Origin: Gordonia insulae
GTDB taxonomy: Bacteria; Actinomycetota; Actinomycetes; Mycobacteriales; Mycobacteriaceae
Assembly: GCF_003855095.1 (NCBI RefSeq)
Contig: NZ_CP033972.1
Coordinates: 4,960,001 to 5,024,000 of the forward strand
Reading direction: 5' to 3'
Length of the DNA stretch: 64,000 nucleotides
This document shows, one piece after another, positions 9,048-17,926 of this stretch; position 1 is the first letter of the stretch; each line of letters starts with the position of its first letter. A model generated the notes under the pieces. It saw only the letters and a list, made by a program, of their open reading frames with translations. It searched no databases and was not told the DNA's origin. The position numbers and the translations under genes were made by a program.

Positions 9048-9602
9048 TCAATCCTCTGACGGGGTGAACGGTGACTGGTGACCGACGGGATCCGGGGTGG
9101 ATGTCCGCGGCTCGGTGGCGGTGACCGCGGTGAACATTTCCTTGCCCCAGCCGATGTCGTAGGGGGTCGCGAACAGCGTGTCGCAGCGCAGATGCGCGAT
9201 CAGCCACGAGTTCTGCACCTCTCGGAAATCGACCTCGTAACGCAGGCCGATCCACACCGGCATCGTGCCCTGTCGGATGGTGGACGGTTCGAAGCACAGC
9301 CACCGACCCACGGCGACGTTGCCGTCGATCTCGATGCGGGGATTGGTCAGGTAGTGAACCGTGAACGGTTGACGTTGCGGGACATCGGCGAACAGCGCGG
9401 CGATCGCCGCAGTGCCTTGCGCACGACCGAATTCGACGTTCCTGCCGACACCTTCCCAGATCCCGTCGAAGGTGAAATGCCCGGCGATCTCATCGGCGTC
9501 CTTGGACACGTCGCAACTGTCGAGATAGGCCGACATGCGATCGGAGATCGCAGATCGGGCAACGAGTTCGGTGAGGGCTGCGTGATGATCGGTGATGGTC
9601 AT
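9048..9602 (-). CDS. NTF2-like / SnoaL-type protein
   Basis: 184 residues with the cone-shaped NTF2/SnoaL pattern: N-terminal helices (LTELVARSAISDRMSAYLDS), a DEIAGHFTFDGIWEG strand, then strands VAVGRWLCFEP and LRYEVDFREVQNSWLIAHLRC. Members are either small hydratases/isomerases or ligand-binding proteins; the residues here do not decide which. Its ATG overlaps the racemase stop (ATGA), a strong coupling signal. It is the middle member of the five-gene operon and may act on an intermediate between racemase and oxygenase, which is inference. Confidence 0.78.
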   Translation of the reverse strand: MTITDHHAALTELVARSAISDRMSAYLDSCDVSKDADEIAGHFTFDGIWEGVGRNVEFGRAQGTAAIAALFADVPQRQPFTVHYLTNPRIEIDGNVAVGRWLCFEPSTIRQGTMPVWIGLRYEVDFREVQNSWLIAHLRCDTLFATPYDIGWGKEMFTAVTATEPRTSTPDPVGHQSPFTPSED

Positions 9603-10270
9603 ATGAGGCTCTCGGTTCGATTGGATTGTTCGGCAACGATCGCGGCTGCCGTGGCGACGGCAGCGCGCACCGGGTCGACGACGGTGATCCCGTCGGGGAT
9701 GGCGACCCTCTCGGCGACGCCGGTCATCCCGCCGCAGCCCAGTACCACTGCGCCGGTGTGTCCCGCACGTGCCAGCCGGTGCAATTCACGCTCGACCGCG
9801 CCCGCGAGATCATCTGGCTTGTCCAACATCTCGGCCACGCCCATGTCGACCGCGCTGATCGGCAGGGCACGTTGGTCGAGACCCAGGCAGCGAATCCGGT
9901 CCTCGACCGCAGGGATCACCGCTCGGGTGCTGGTGATGATCGCGTACCTCCGGCCGAACAGCAGCGCCCGCATGGGCCCCGCCTCGGTGATGTCCACCAC
10001 GGGGCATGCGGCTACTTCGCGTGCCGCTTCGGTACCGGGCTCGGCGAAGCCGGCCAGCACGAAGGCATCGGTTGTGGGGTCGGCGCCGGTGATCTGATCG
10101 AGCACACCTGTCGCGCAGAGTTGGGTCTCGTACTCCCCGGCGAGTTCGCGTGGGCCGAAAGTCGGTGCCACAACGCTGATGTCGATGTCGGGAAACCACC
10201 GTCGGGCGTACTCGTCGATCCGACGGGTGCACTGGTCGAGCCGGTTGGGATTGATGATCGTCAGGTTCAT
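9599..10270 (-). CDS. Asp/Glu/hydantoin racemase family protein
   Basis: 223 residues from the ATG at 10270 (MNLTIINPNRLDQ); longer upstream starts would run into the permease gene. Two cysteines in characteristic places (EVAACPVVDITEAG and VVLGCGGMTGVAERV) fit the cofactor-independent two-Cys racemase/isomerase superfamily, which includes hydantoin racemase, allantoin racemase, Asp/Glu racemase and maleate isomerase. Its start overlaps the permease stop by four bases. The NCS1 partner favours a hydantoin- or allantoin-like substrate, but this is not proven by sequence. Confidence 0.87.
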   Translation of the reverse strand: MNLTIINPNRLDQCTRRIDEYARRWFPDIDISVVAPTFGPRELAGEYETQLCATGVLDQITGADPTTDAFVLAGFAEPGTEAAREVAACPVVDITEAGPMRALLFGRRYAIITSTRAVIPAVEDRIRCLGLDQRALPISAVDMGVAEMLDKPDDLAGAVERELHRLARAGHTGAVVLGCGGMTGVAERVAIPDGITVVDPVRAAVATAAAIVAEQSNRTESLI

Positions 10271-11754
10271 CGCGCGGTCACCGACTCGGTGAGGTCGACG
10301 CTCGGGTCGCTCGACGGACGAGAGCGGTTGAGGGTCAGATAGATCGCGCCTGCGACGACCATCCCCAGAATCCATGCGAACGGCGCGACCGTGGCGAATG
10401 CCGGTACCAGCGCAAGGACGGCACACGCCGCGGCGGAGGGGACGAACGCGATGAGGGCGCGAGGATTCCAGCCCCGGCGGTAGACATATGGCGCTCCCTC
10501 ACGCGCGTCGAACAGTGCATCGACGTCGATCGAGCGACGCCGGATGAGGTAGAAGTCGACCAGCAGGATCGCCACAAGCGGTCCGAGGAATGCGGCCAGT
10601 GCGCCGAGGAAATAGTTGACGACCACCGGGTTGGAGTACAGGTTCCACGGCGTGACGAGAACGGCCAGCACCGCGGCGATCAGACCGCCACGGGTGAAAT
10701 TGATCCGCGAAGGCCACAGGTTTGCGAGATCGTATGCGGGAGAGACGAAGTTGGCGACCACATTGATCCCGATGGTGGCGATGACAAACGTGGCTGCGCC
10801 GATGATCGTCACCGCGGGATTGTCGATCGCCGCGACGATCTCCACGGGCTCGGTCAGCAGTTCCCCGAACACCACTACACTCCCGGCGGTGGTCAGGACC
10901 GAGGCGACGGCAAACAGCGTGAAGTTGATGGGCAGGCCCAGGATGTTGCCGAGCAGGTAGGAGCGCTTGGTCTTGGTGAATCGGGAGAAGTCCGCGTAGT
11001 TCAGTACCAGCGTCAGGAACGTCGCGACAGTGAGGCTGATTGCGACAAGCATCTGATGGGCCTGGTCGGGGCCGCTCATCGGCTTCAACGAATCGGTCAG
11101 GCTGATGGACCAGTCGGATTTCACGAGAAGGTATCCCGCCAGGCAGATCATCACGATCCAGACCAGCGGGCCGGTCAGCCAGTCCTGCGTTCGGCGGATG
11201 AACTCCATCCCCCGCGTGAGCAGGAGCAGCTGCAGCAACCACATGAACATGAATGCCGCCCAGCCGAGCGTCGACAACCCGAGAAACGAGTTCTGCGTAT
11301 AGGTGTCCAGCGATGGAGCGAGTTGCACGGTCAGCACCACCAGCGCGACCGAGGCCAGCCAGGTCTGGATTCCGTACCAGAAGATGGCCATGACGGCGCG
11401 GACGAGCGCGGGGAGATTGGCGCCGAAGACGCCGAAACTGGCGCGGGCGAGCACGGGGAAGGGGACCCCGGTGGTGTGGCCCGCCAGTCCCATGCGATTC
11501 ATGAACCAGCAGACCACGCTGATGCCGATGAGTAGTGACGCAAACACCTGCCACGGGGTCAGCCCAAGGACGAACAATCCCGCGGCAAAGGTGTAGTTGC
11601 TGATGGCGTGGGTATCGGCCATCCACAGCGCGAAGATGCTGTAGACGCCCCAGCGACGCTCTTTGGTGGGCAGGAGGTCCGCGTTCGTGAGTCGCGGGTC
11701 TGGCGGAACGGGTAGGTCCGCCGTGGCCAGTTCTGGCCGAAGAGATGTAGACAT
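10267..11754 (-). CDS. NCS1 family nucleobase/hydantoin/allantoin permease
   Basis: 495 residues with about 12 hydrophobic segments. The N-terminal signature LTNADLLPTKERRWGVYSIFA and the block FGVFGANLPALVRAVMAIFW are typical of nucleobase:cation symporter-1 proteins, which import uracil, cytosine, purines, allantoin, hydantoins or thiamine with H+ or Na+. The ATG at 11754 is chosen over an in-frame GTG at 11763 because AAGGTGAG lies just upstream. First gene of the five-gene operon, with a palindrome 17 bases ahead of the start. Confidence 0.92.
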   Translation of the reverse strand: MSTSLRPELATADLPVPPDPRLTNADLLPTKERRWGVYSIFALWMADTHAISNYTFAAGLFVLGLTPWQVFASLLIGISVVCWFMNRMGLAGHTTGVPFPVLARASFGVFGANLPALVRAVMAIFWYGIQTWLASVALVVLTVQLAPSLDTYTQNSFLGLSTLGWAAFMFMWLLQLLLLTRGMEFIRRTQDWLTGPLVWIVMICLAGYLLVKSDWSISLTDSLKPMSGPDQAHQMLVAISLTVATFLTLVLNYADFSRFTKTKRSYLLGNILGLPINFTLFAVASVLTTAGSVVVFGELLTEPVEIVAAIDNPAVTIIGAATFVIATIGINVVANFVSPAYDLANLWPSRINFTRGGLIAAVLAVLVTPWNLYSNPVVVNYFLGALAAFLGPLVAILLVDFYLIRRRSIDVDALFDAREGAPYVYRRGWNPRALIAFVPSAAACAVLALVPAFATVAPFAWILGMVVAGAIYLTLNRSRPSSDPSVDLTESVTAR

Positions 11755-11770
11755 GGTTCTCACCTTGGAG

Positions 11771-11803
11771 TTTAAGAAACACTTAATTGAAGTGATACTT
11801 AAA
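11771..11803. promoter_or_regulatory. Palindromic candidate operator in front of the permease operon
   Basis: Nested inverted repeat: TTTAAG (11771-11776) and CACTT (11780-11784) mirrored by AAGTG (11790-11794) and CTTAAA (11798-11803) around an AATTG centre. It is AT-rich in a GC-rich region and ends 17 bases from the permease ATG, where a repressor would block transcription. The XRE-cupin protein encoded last in the operon is the likely ligand. Confidence 0.6.
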
Positions 11804-11958
11804 CTGCCTGGTGAATGTTGCGTGCGGGTTACCGGCGGTTACGGGCGGGAGAACTCTCCAGGGCCTCCGCACCAGCGACGGCGAGCGGTCCGGCGCGTGT
11901 CATGGGCGAACCCTTGCCGGCAGAGTTCGTTCGCCGGCCCGACGGCAACTCCGGAAGC

Positions 11959-12762
11959 TCAGCGCTCCGGCCCGAATCGCCGTAGCAGGCCTCGGCCGAT
12001 TCGGGTCGGCACCAACTCATCGGGTATCACGACTCCGGCCGACGGACTGTGCAGACGAAACACCAATGCCGAATCGACGTGCCGCACATCGGAGATCCGA
12101 TCGACACCGAATGACTCCAGCAGTGGACCGAGGCGAACACTGATTCGCTGCGGACCGAAATCGGCGGGGCTGCGGCGCACCGACGACGAGAGCCGCTCGG
12201 TCAGAACATCGTCGGCGATGGCGCTGGTGTAGGTGATGCCGCCCCATTCGCGCTCCGACCGGACCGCACATGGTTCGGGGGCGCGTCGGGCTTCCGTCGG
12301 TCGGCGCGGTGACGGCGGCCGGGTGTGCCTCGTGACCGAGAGCAACTCCGCCGCAACCGATGCCGGCACCAGGTCGAGTGGCAACAGCAGCGTCGCCTCC
12401 GCGCCGCGCACGTGCAGGACGGACCCGATCCGGCGGACCCGGGTCACGTGCGTGCGTGCCACGGTGCGGTGGTGGCCGGCCCAACCGATTCCGATGACCT
12501 CCGGACCGAAATCGGCGAAGACCGGACTTCCCGACGGCAACTTCAGTCGCCACGCGCGGGGCGCGGTCACGAACAGCAGCGCGAGGGCGAAACCTGCCAT
12601 CGTGGCCACACCGATGACCATGGACGTGCCCGCGAACACCAGTGGAGACCGGGAATCCATCAGGTGACCGTCGACTGCCGAGATCGCCACGGGCCCGAGT
12701 ACGAGTGCCGGGATCAGGACCGCCCAGATCACACGATTACCGAGGTACTCGGCTCTGGCCAT
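11959..12762 (-). CDS. Two-helix membrane protein of unknown function
   Basis: 267 residues from the ATG at 12762 (MARAEYLGNRVIWAVLIP); ATGs at 12774 and 12867 are possible alternatives and no start has a convincing ribosome site. Two membrane helices at about residues 10-30 and 40-63 are followed by a soluble region of PH-like texture (SPVFADFGPEVIGIGWAGHH; GSVLHVRGAEATLLLPLDL), a low-complexity Pro/Arg linker, and a second similar module. No family recognised with certainty. It diverges from the TetR gene, so the two may share regulation. Confidence 0.6.
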   Translation of the reverse strand: MARAEYLGNRVIWAVLIPALVLGPVAISAVDGHLMDSRSPLVFAGTSMVIGVATMAGFALALLFVTAPRAWRLKLPSGSPVFADFGPEVIGIGWAGHHRTVARTHVTRVRRIGSVLHVRGAEATLLLPLDLVPASVAAELLSVTRHTRPPSPRRPTEARRAPEPCAVRSEREWGGITYTSAIADDVLTERLSSSVRRSPADFGPQRISVRLGPLLESFGVDRISDVRHVDSALVFRLHSPSAGVVIPDELVPTRIGRGLLRRFGPER

Positions 12763-12954
12763 TGCTCCGATCATCGCCGGCGTCGCGATCGAGTGGACGC
12801 GGATGCCACCACCCGGAAGGGGCGTGGACCGAGGAACGGTCGAGCAGTAGGGGTCGGGAATCGCCATATCTCTTGGATGCCCGTCGACAGCGAGATGTTC
12901 CCGCAGACGGCGCCCGAACCGTTGCCGGCTCGATCGTCGGCGATACTGACAATC

Positions 12955-13677
12955 ATGTCGAGCACCATCGAGACGGCCCCCGACGACCCCGCCGACTTCC
13001 GGGTCCACGTGGTCGCCGAGTCGATCAGGCTGTTCTCCGAGCAGGGGTACGAGTCGACCACCGTCGAACAGATCGCCGCGGCGGCGGGGATATCCCGACG
13101 GACGTTCTTCCGCCAGTTCGGTGCCAAGGAAGACGTCATCTTCGCCGACCACGAGGCGCTGCTGGCACAGGTGGCCGCGCACCTCGACACGGCCGACGAC
13201 GATCCGTGGGTGGCCGTGTGCACCGCCGCCGAGCGGGTCTTCCTGCACTTTCGTGACACCCGTGAGCTGGCGGTACGCCGCTTCCAGGTGGTCCAGGAGT
13301 CACCGGCGCTCCGCGATCGCGAGCTCGTCACCACCTACCGCTATCAACGGCTGTTCGAGGACTTCCTGCGCCCGCGACTGCCTGCGGAATCGCCCGCACG
13401 CGTCGTCGCCTACGCGGCTGCGGTCACCGGCGCGCACAACTATCTGCTCCGGTCGATGATCCGCGGCGACGTCGACGCGACCATTGATCGGCTGCGTGCC
13501 GAGCTCGATCGGGTGCGGGCCGGTTTCATGGCGTCACCCGGAGTTCCGCAGTCGGCGTCGGCCGAGGTGGGAGGGGTGGTCACCGTGGTCACCTATCCGG
13601 CGGGTACCGCACCGGACGAGATCGCCCGCCGGGTCCGGGAACAACTGCGTGCAGATCGTCGGGATGGCAGACAATGA
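12955..13677 (+). CDS. TetR-family transcriptional regulator
   Basis: 240 residues. The N-terminal helix-turn-helix is clear: AESIRLFSEQGYESTTVEQI followed by AAAGISRRTFFRQFGAKEDV. The all-helical C-terminal ligand domain (about 75-205) resembles MftR/TetR_C_33-type regulators, and a ~35-residue tail follows. The GATACT hexamer at 12942-12947 sits seven bases before the ATG, so the mRNA may be leaderless. It diverges from a membrane protein and lies 118 bases ahead of fadE25; either may be its target. Confidence 0.88.
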   Translation: MSSTIETAPDDPADFRVHVVAESIRLFSEQGYESTTVEQIAAAAGISRRTFFRQFGAKEDVIFADHEALLAQVAAHLDTADDDPWVAVCTAAERVFLHFRDTRELAVRRFQVVQESPALRDRELVTTYRYQRLFEDFLRPRLPAESPARVVAYAAAVTGAHNYLLRSMIRGDVDATIDRLRAELDRVRAGFMASPGVPQSASAEVGGVVTVVTYPAGTAPDEIARRVREQLRADRRDGRQ

Positions 13678-13795
13678 GAGAAACCACAGGACGCAAGATG
13701 GCACTGAGTGCCGGACTGCGGTAATATGAAACGAAACATTGGCACGCAGTGTCGCGCTTTCGGAGAGTGTGGACGCTGTGTCGTAAGGAGTGATC

Positions 13796-14959
13796 ATGGG
13801 ATTCGGTAACCCCGGCTTCAACGTCTTCGAACTGCCCGAGGAGCACGTCGCGCTGCGCGAGGCCATCCGCGCGCTCTCGGAGAAGGAGATCGAGCCGCAC
13901 GCCGCGGACGTCGACGAGAACTCCCGGTTCCCGCAGGAGGCACTCGATGCCCTCGTGGCGTCCGGCTTCAACGCCATCCACGTGCCCGACGAGTACGACG
14001 GTCAGGGTGCCGATTCGGTCGCCGCCTGCATCGTGATCGAGGAGGTCGCGCGGGTCTGTGCATCGTCGTCGCTCATCCCAGCAGTCAACAAGCTCGGCAC
14101 GATGGGTCTGATCCTCAATGGCTCCGACGAGCTCAAGAAGCAGGTACTGCCCTCGATCGCGTCCGGCGAGGCGATGGCGTCGTATGCGCTCTCCGAGCGT
14201 GAGGCCGGTTCCGATGCCGGGTCGATGAAGACCCGTGCACGCAAGGATGGCAGCAACTGGGTGATCAACGGCTCCAAGTGCTGGATCACCAACGGCGGCA
14301 AGTCGTCCTGGTACACCGTCATGGCGGTCACCGACCCGGAGAAGGGTGCCAACGGCATCTCCTCGTTCATGGTCCACAAAGATGATCCGGGCTTCACCGT
14401 CGGCCCGCTGGAGAAGAAGCTCGGCATCAAGGGATCGCCCACCGCGGAGCTCTACTTCGAGGACTGCACCATCCCGGAGGATCGCATCGTCGGCGACGAG
14501 GGCACCGGCTTCAAGACCGCGCTGCAGACCCTCGACCACACCCGCCCGACGATCGGCGCGCAGGCCGTCGGTATCGCGCAGGGTGCGCTCGACAAGGCCA
14601 TCGAATACGTCAAGGACCGTAAGCAGTTCGGTCAGACGATCAGCAAGTTCCAGGGCGTCGAGTTCATGATCGCCGACATGGCGATGAAGGTCGAGGCCGC
14701 TCGTCTGATGGTCTACACCTCGGCGGCCCGTGCCGAGCGTGGCGAGAAGAACCTCGGGTTCATCTCTGCGGCATCCAAGTGCTTCGCATCCGATGTCGCG
14801 ATGGAGGTCACCACCGACGCCGTCCAGCTGTTCGGTGGTGCCGGCTACACCCGCGACTTCCCGGTCGAGCGCATGATGCGCGACGCCAAGATCACCCAGA
14901 TCTACGAGGGCACCAACCAGATCCAGCGCGTGGTGATGAGCCGCGCACTGCTGCGCTGA
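13796..14959 (+). CDS. fadE25: Acyl-CoA dehydrogenase FadE25
   Basis: 387 residues, the family's normal length. Near end-to-end similarity to mycobacterial FadE25 by recall (FGNPGFNVFELPEEH at the N-terminus, QIYEGTNQIQRVVMSRALLR at the C-terminus). Catalytic Glu371 lies in YEGTNQ. FAD-binding blocks YALSEREAGSDAGSM and CWITNGGKSSWYTVMAV are present. Oxidises acyl-CoA to trans-2-enoyl-CoA, passing electrons to ETF, probably in beta-oxidation or branched-chain amino acid catabolism. The ATG follows AAGGAG with five bases between; an in-frame GTG at 13790 lies inside that ribosome site and is rejected. Confidence 0.95.
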   Translation: MGFGNPGFNVFELPEEHVALREAIRALSEKEIEPHAADVDENSRFPQEALDALVASGFNAIHVPDEYDGQGADSVAACIVIEEVARVCASSSLIPAVNKLGTMGLILNGSDELKKQVLPSIASGEAMASYALSEREAGSDAGSMKTRARKDGSNWVINGSKCWITNGGKSSWYTVMAVTDPEKGANGISSFMVHKDDPGFTVGPLEKKLGIKGSPTAELYFEDCTIPEDRIVGDEGTGFKTALQTLDHTRPTIGAQAVGIAQGALDKAIEYVKDRKQFGQTISKFQGVEFMIADMAMKVEAARLMVYTSAARAERGEKNLGFISAASKCFASDVAMEVTTDAVQLFGGAGYTRDFPVERMMRDAKITQIYEGTNQIQRVVMSRALLR

Positions 14960-14977
14960 GGTTCTCCTCAACCATCT

Positions 14978-15011
14978 CGGTCCCGCTCTCCCTGTCGGGG
15001 GAGCGGGACCG
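14978..15011 (+). terminator. Hairpin terminator after fadE25
   Basis: CGGTCCCGCTC on the left pairs perfectly with GAGCGGGACCG on the right, and TCCC/GGGG extends the stem inward. No long T-run follows, as is usual in high-GC actinobacteria. Confidence 0.7.
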
Positions 15012-15222
15012 AAATGTATGCGCGACAGAATGTTTTGTGTGGTCGAGGCTGTCGAGCGCCTCGATCACGGCAGGGTGTCTTGCGATCAAGCTGAACGCAA
15101 AGGTGCCGTCCCGCGCCGGTCGAATGGATGATTTGCGCCGGAGCCAGGGGATTTCGACTCGACGGTCCACCGACCGCGAGACCCCGGCTCCGGCCGACCA
15201 TCTCATCATCCGAAAGTGACCG

Positions 15223-16962
15223 ATGTCTGACCTTCGCAGTTCGATCGAGCAATCTGATTCCGCACAGCGACGGCGCTGGCCGTGGATCGCCGGTGCGCTG
15301 GCACTGGTGGCGATCGTGGTCATCGGCGTCGTCGTGGCCCGCGGAGGTTCCGGCGACACGGCAGCCGGAGGCGATGGCACCCCGGTCCGGGGCGGCACCC
15401 TGAACTTCTCCCTGATCGACTATCAGCGCAGTCCGGACCCCCAGTGGGGCACCAACTACGCGGAGTCCCTCATCGCCGGCAACGTCACCGACAAACTGCT
15501 CTGGCAGGACCCGAAGACCGGCGACGTCACCCCGTGGCTGGCGGAGTCGTGGACATACAACCCGGCGCTGACCGAGTTCACGTTCAAGCTCCACAAGGGG
15601 GTCACCTTCAGCGACGGTCTGCCGTTCGACGCGCAGGCGGTCAAGCTCAACTTCGACCAGTACATCAAGGGTGATCCAGCGCTCGGCATCACCCCGAACG
15701 GTGCCCCACTGTTCCCCGGCTACGTCGGCACCGACGTCATCGACGACCACACCGTGCGCCTGCGCTTCGAGCGCCCTCTCGCCAGTGCGCTGCAGGCGGT
15801 CTCGTTCACCGCCAACGCCGGGCCGGGCTTCCTGTCGCCGAATACGCTGCGGCTGTCCGCCGAACAGCGCTCGGCCGATGCCACCAAGGTGGTCGGCACC
15901 GGCCCGTTCGTCTACGAGAGCTGGAAGCCGCAGGTGGAGACCGTCCTGGCGCGGCGCAAGGGTTACGACTGGGCCCCGCCGGCGCTCAAGCACAAAGGCG
16001 AGGCCTACCTCGACCGCATCGTGTTCCGGTCGATCCCCGAGGCAAGCGTACGCACCGGGTCGCTGACCTCCGGCGCCATCGACGCCACGCTTGACGTCGG
16101 TACCACCGACGAGAAGGCCCTGATCGCACAGGGATACAAGATCATCTATCGCCCGGTGTCCGGCACCGCGATCTACTTCAACTTCAACTCCCAGCTGTTC
16201 CCGACCAACGACATAGCGGTCCGCAAGGCGATCCAACTCGGCTGGAACCGTGACTCCCTGACGAAGACCGTGCTCACGCCGTCGTATTCGGTTGCGTCAT
16301 CGGTCCTGCAGCCGTCCGTGCCGGGCTATGCCGACTATCGCGGCTCGGTCGTCCGATTCGACCGGGACAAGGCCGCGCAGATCCTCGACGCCGCCGGCTG
16401 GAAGCCCGGCCCGGACGGTATCCGGGTCAAGGGCGGCAAACGGCTCGAGGTGAAGCTGCTCGGCATCAACAACCTGGTCGTCAACACGCCCGCCTATGAG
16501 TCGATCCAGCAGGACCTGAAGAAGATCGGGGTGGATCTGAAGCTGACCGTGGTGCCGATCCCGGATTACACCGCGCAGCAGGCGAAGGCCAAGACGGACT
16601 GGAACGTGGTGGCCGCCAACCGCTCCCGCAACGATCCGGCGGTGCTGAATCTGCAGTACAGCCCCGAACTCGGCAACGGCGCCTACATCGGTCCGGAGTC
16701 GCCGGGCATCGATCAGGCCGAGGTCACCAAGGTGCTCGGACAGATCGAGACCACGTTGGACCCCGCGCAGCGCGCGCAGTACACCAAGGCTGCGCAGGAC
16801 CTCCTGCTGGAGAAGTACGCGCTGGTCAATCCGGTGTACAACCCGTCGCAGGTCATCGCCCACGCCGGCTACATCCACGGCATCGTCTTCGACGCGCAGT
16901 CCCGCAACTCGTTCGTCGCCGCCTGGAAGGGCGCAGCCGACGACAACCGCGCGGACGGCTGA
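15223..16962 (+). CDS. ABC importer substrate-binding protein, peptide/nickel class
   Basis: 579 residues of the SBP_bac_5 family. A single N-terminal helix (about residues 21-41, WPWIAGALALVAIVVIGVVV) anchors the protein outside the membrane; there is no lipobox Cys. The mature part starts GTPVRGGTLNFSLIDYQRSP and contains the family block GNVTDKLLWQDPKTGDVTPW. It binds oligopeptides or similar ligands and delivers them to the permeases encoded next. First gene of a four-gene operon; the permease GTG is four bases after its stop. The 211 bases between the fadE25 terminator and this start show no recognisable riboswitch. Confidence 0.93.
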   Translation: MSDLRSSIEQSDSAQRRRWPWIAGALALVAIVVIGVVVARGGSGDTAAGGDGTPVRGGTLNFSLIDYQRSPDPQWGTNYAESLIAGNVTDKLLWQDPKTGDVTPWLAESWTYNPALTEFTFKLHKGVTFSDGLPFDAQAVKLNFDQYIKGDPALGITPNGAPLFPGYVGTDVIDDHTVRLRFERPLASALQAVSFTANAGPGFLSPNTLRLSAEQRSADATKVVGTGPFVYESWKPQVETVLARRKGYDWAPPALKHKGEAYLDRIVFRSIPEASVRTGSLTSGAIDATLDVGTTDEKALIAQGYKIIYRPVSGTAIYFNFNSQLFPTNDIAVRKAIQLGWNRDSLTKTVLTPSYSVASSVLQPSVPGYADYRGSVVRFDRDKAAQILDAAGWKPGPDGIRVKGGKRLEVKLLGINNLVVNTPAYESIQQDLKKIGVDLKLTVVPIPDYTAQQAKAKTDWNVVAANRSRNDPAVLNLQYSPELGNGAYIGPESPGIDQAEVTKVLGQIETTLDPAQRAQYTKAAQDLLLEKYALVNPVYNPSQVIAHAGYIHGIVFDAQSRNSFVAAWKGAADDNRADG

Positions 16963-16965
16963 GGC

Positions 16966-17922
16966 GTGGTCGGTTACGTCGCGGGGAAGGTGGGCCGGGC
17001 GGTGTTCGTCGCCTGGGCCGCCTTCACCGTCACCTTCGTCCTGCTGTTCGTGCTGCCCGCCGACCCGGTGGACCTGCTCTTCGACCCGGCCACCATCAAC
17101 ACGATCCCACCGGAGGTCAAGGAACAGGTCAGCGACAACTACGGATTCAATCAACCGGTTGTCCTGCAGTACTTCTCACGACTGTGGCAGGCCCTTCAGG
17201 GTGATTTCGGCAATTCGGTGCAATCCGGGAAGTCGGTGACCACCTCGATCGGCGAGGTGGTGCCGCACACCCTGGTCCTCGCATTCGGTGCACTGTTCCT
17301 CGCCATCATCATCGCCTTCGTGATCGCGGTCGTGGCCACGTCGACCCGGAACCAGTGGTTGCGCGGATTCGTCGAGGCCCTGCCCACCGCGGCGGTGTCG
17401 GTACCGGTGTTCCTGTCGGGCATTCTGCTGTTGCAGCTCTTCGCCTTCCGGCTCGGCTGGTTCCCCGCGTTCGGCGACGACGGATGGCGCAGCCTGGTGC
17501 TCCCGCTCGTGGCCCTGGCGATCCCGGTTGCCGGGCCGATCGCGCAATTGCTGGTGCGCAGCTTCGGCACCGAGCTGCAGTCCGGTTATGTCACGACCAG
17601 CAGGGCCAAGGGCGCCGACCGCACCCAGATCTTCACCCGTGACGTCTTCCGCAACGCCAGTCTGCCCGCGCTCACCATCGCCGGCGTCACGTTCGGCAAT
17701 CTGATCGCCGGTTCCGTGATCACCGAGACGGTGTTCGCGCGGACCGGCGTCGGACGGCTCACGCAATCGGCGATCAGCACGCTCGACGTGCCGCTGGTCC
17801 AAGGTCTGGTGGTCTTCGTCGCGGTGACCTTCGCGGTCATCAATCTGGCTGTGGACCTGGTGTATCCGCTGCTCGACCCGCGACTGCGGGCCGTGGCCGC
17901 ATCGACCGGCGGAAGGGCGTGA
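16966..17922 (+). CDS. ABC importer permease, DppB-like
   Basis: 318 residues from GTG, about six membrane helices. The N-terminal GKVGRAVFVAWAAFTVTFVL and the cytoplasmic EAA loop (VTTSRAKGADRTQIFTRDVF) are typical of the first permease of dipeptide/nickel importers; the loop contacts the ATPase. The gene follows the binding protein by three bases and precedes the second permease by four. It imports the substrate together with the next two products. Confidence 0.94.
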   Translation: MVGYVAGKVGRAVFVAWAAFTVTFVLLFVLPADPVDLLFDPATINTIPPEVKEQVSDNYGFNQPVVLQYFSRLWQALQGDFGNSVQSGKSVTTSIGEVVPHTLVLAFGALFLAIIIAFVIAVVATSTRNQWLRGFVEALPTAAVSVPVFLSGILLLQLFAFRLGWFPAFGDDGWRSLVLPLVALAIPVAGPIAQLLVRSFGTELQSGYVTTSRAKGADRTQIFTRDVFRNASLPALTIAGVTFGNLIAGSVITETVFARTGVGRLTQSAISTLDVPLVQGLVVFVAVTFAVINLAVDLVYPLLDPRLRAVAASTGGRA

Positions 17923-17926
17923 CGCC

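Noticed and set aside
11763..11763. GTG as start of the NCS1 permease
   Set aside because: The ribosome site AAGGTGAG overlaps it and is correctly spaced only for the ATG at 11754.
15012..15222. Riboswitch ahead of the peptide importer
   Set aside because: No conserved core of SAM, cobalamin, TPP or other known classes could be recognised in this stretch.
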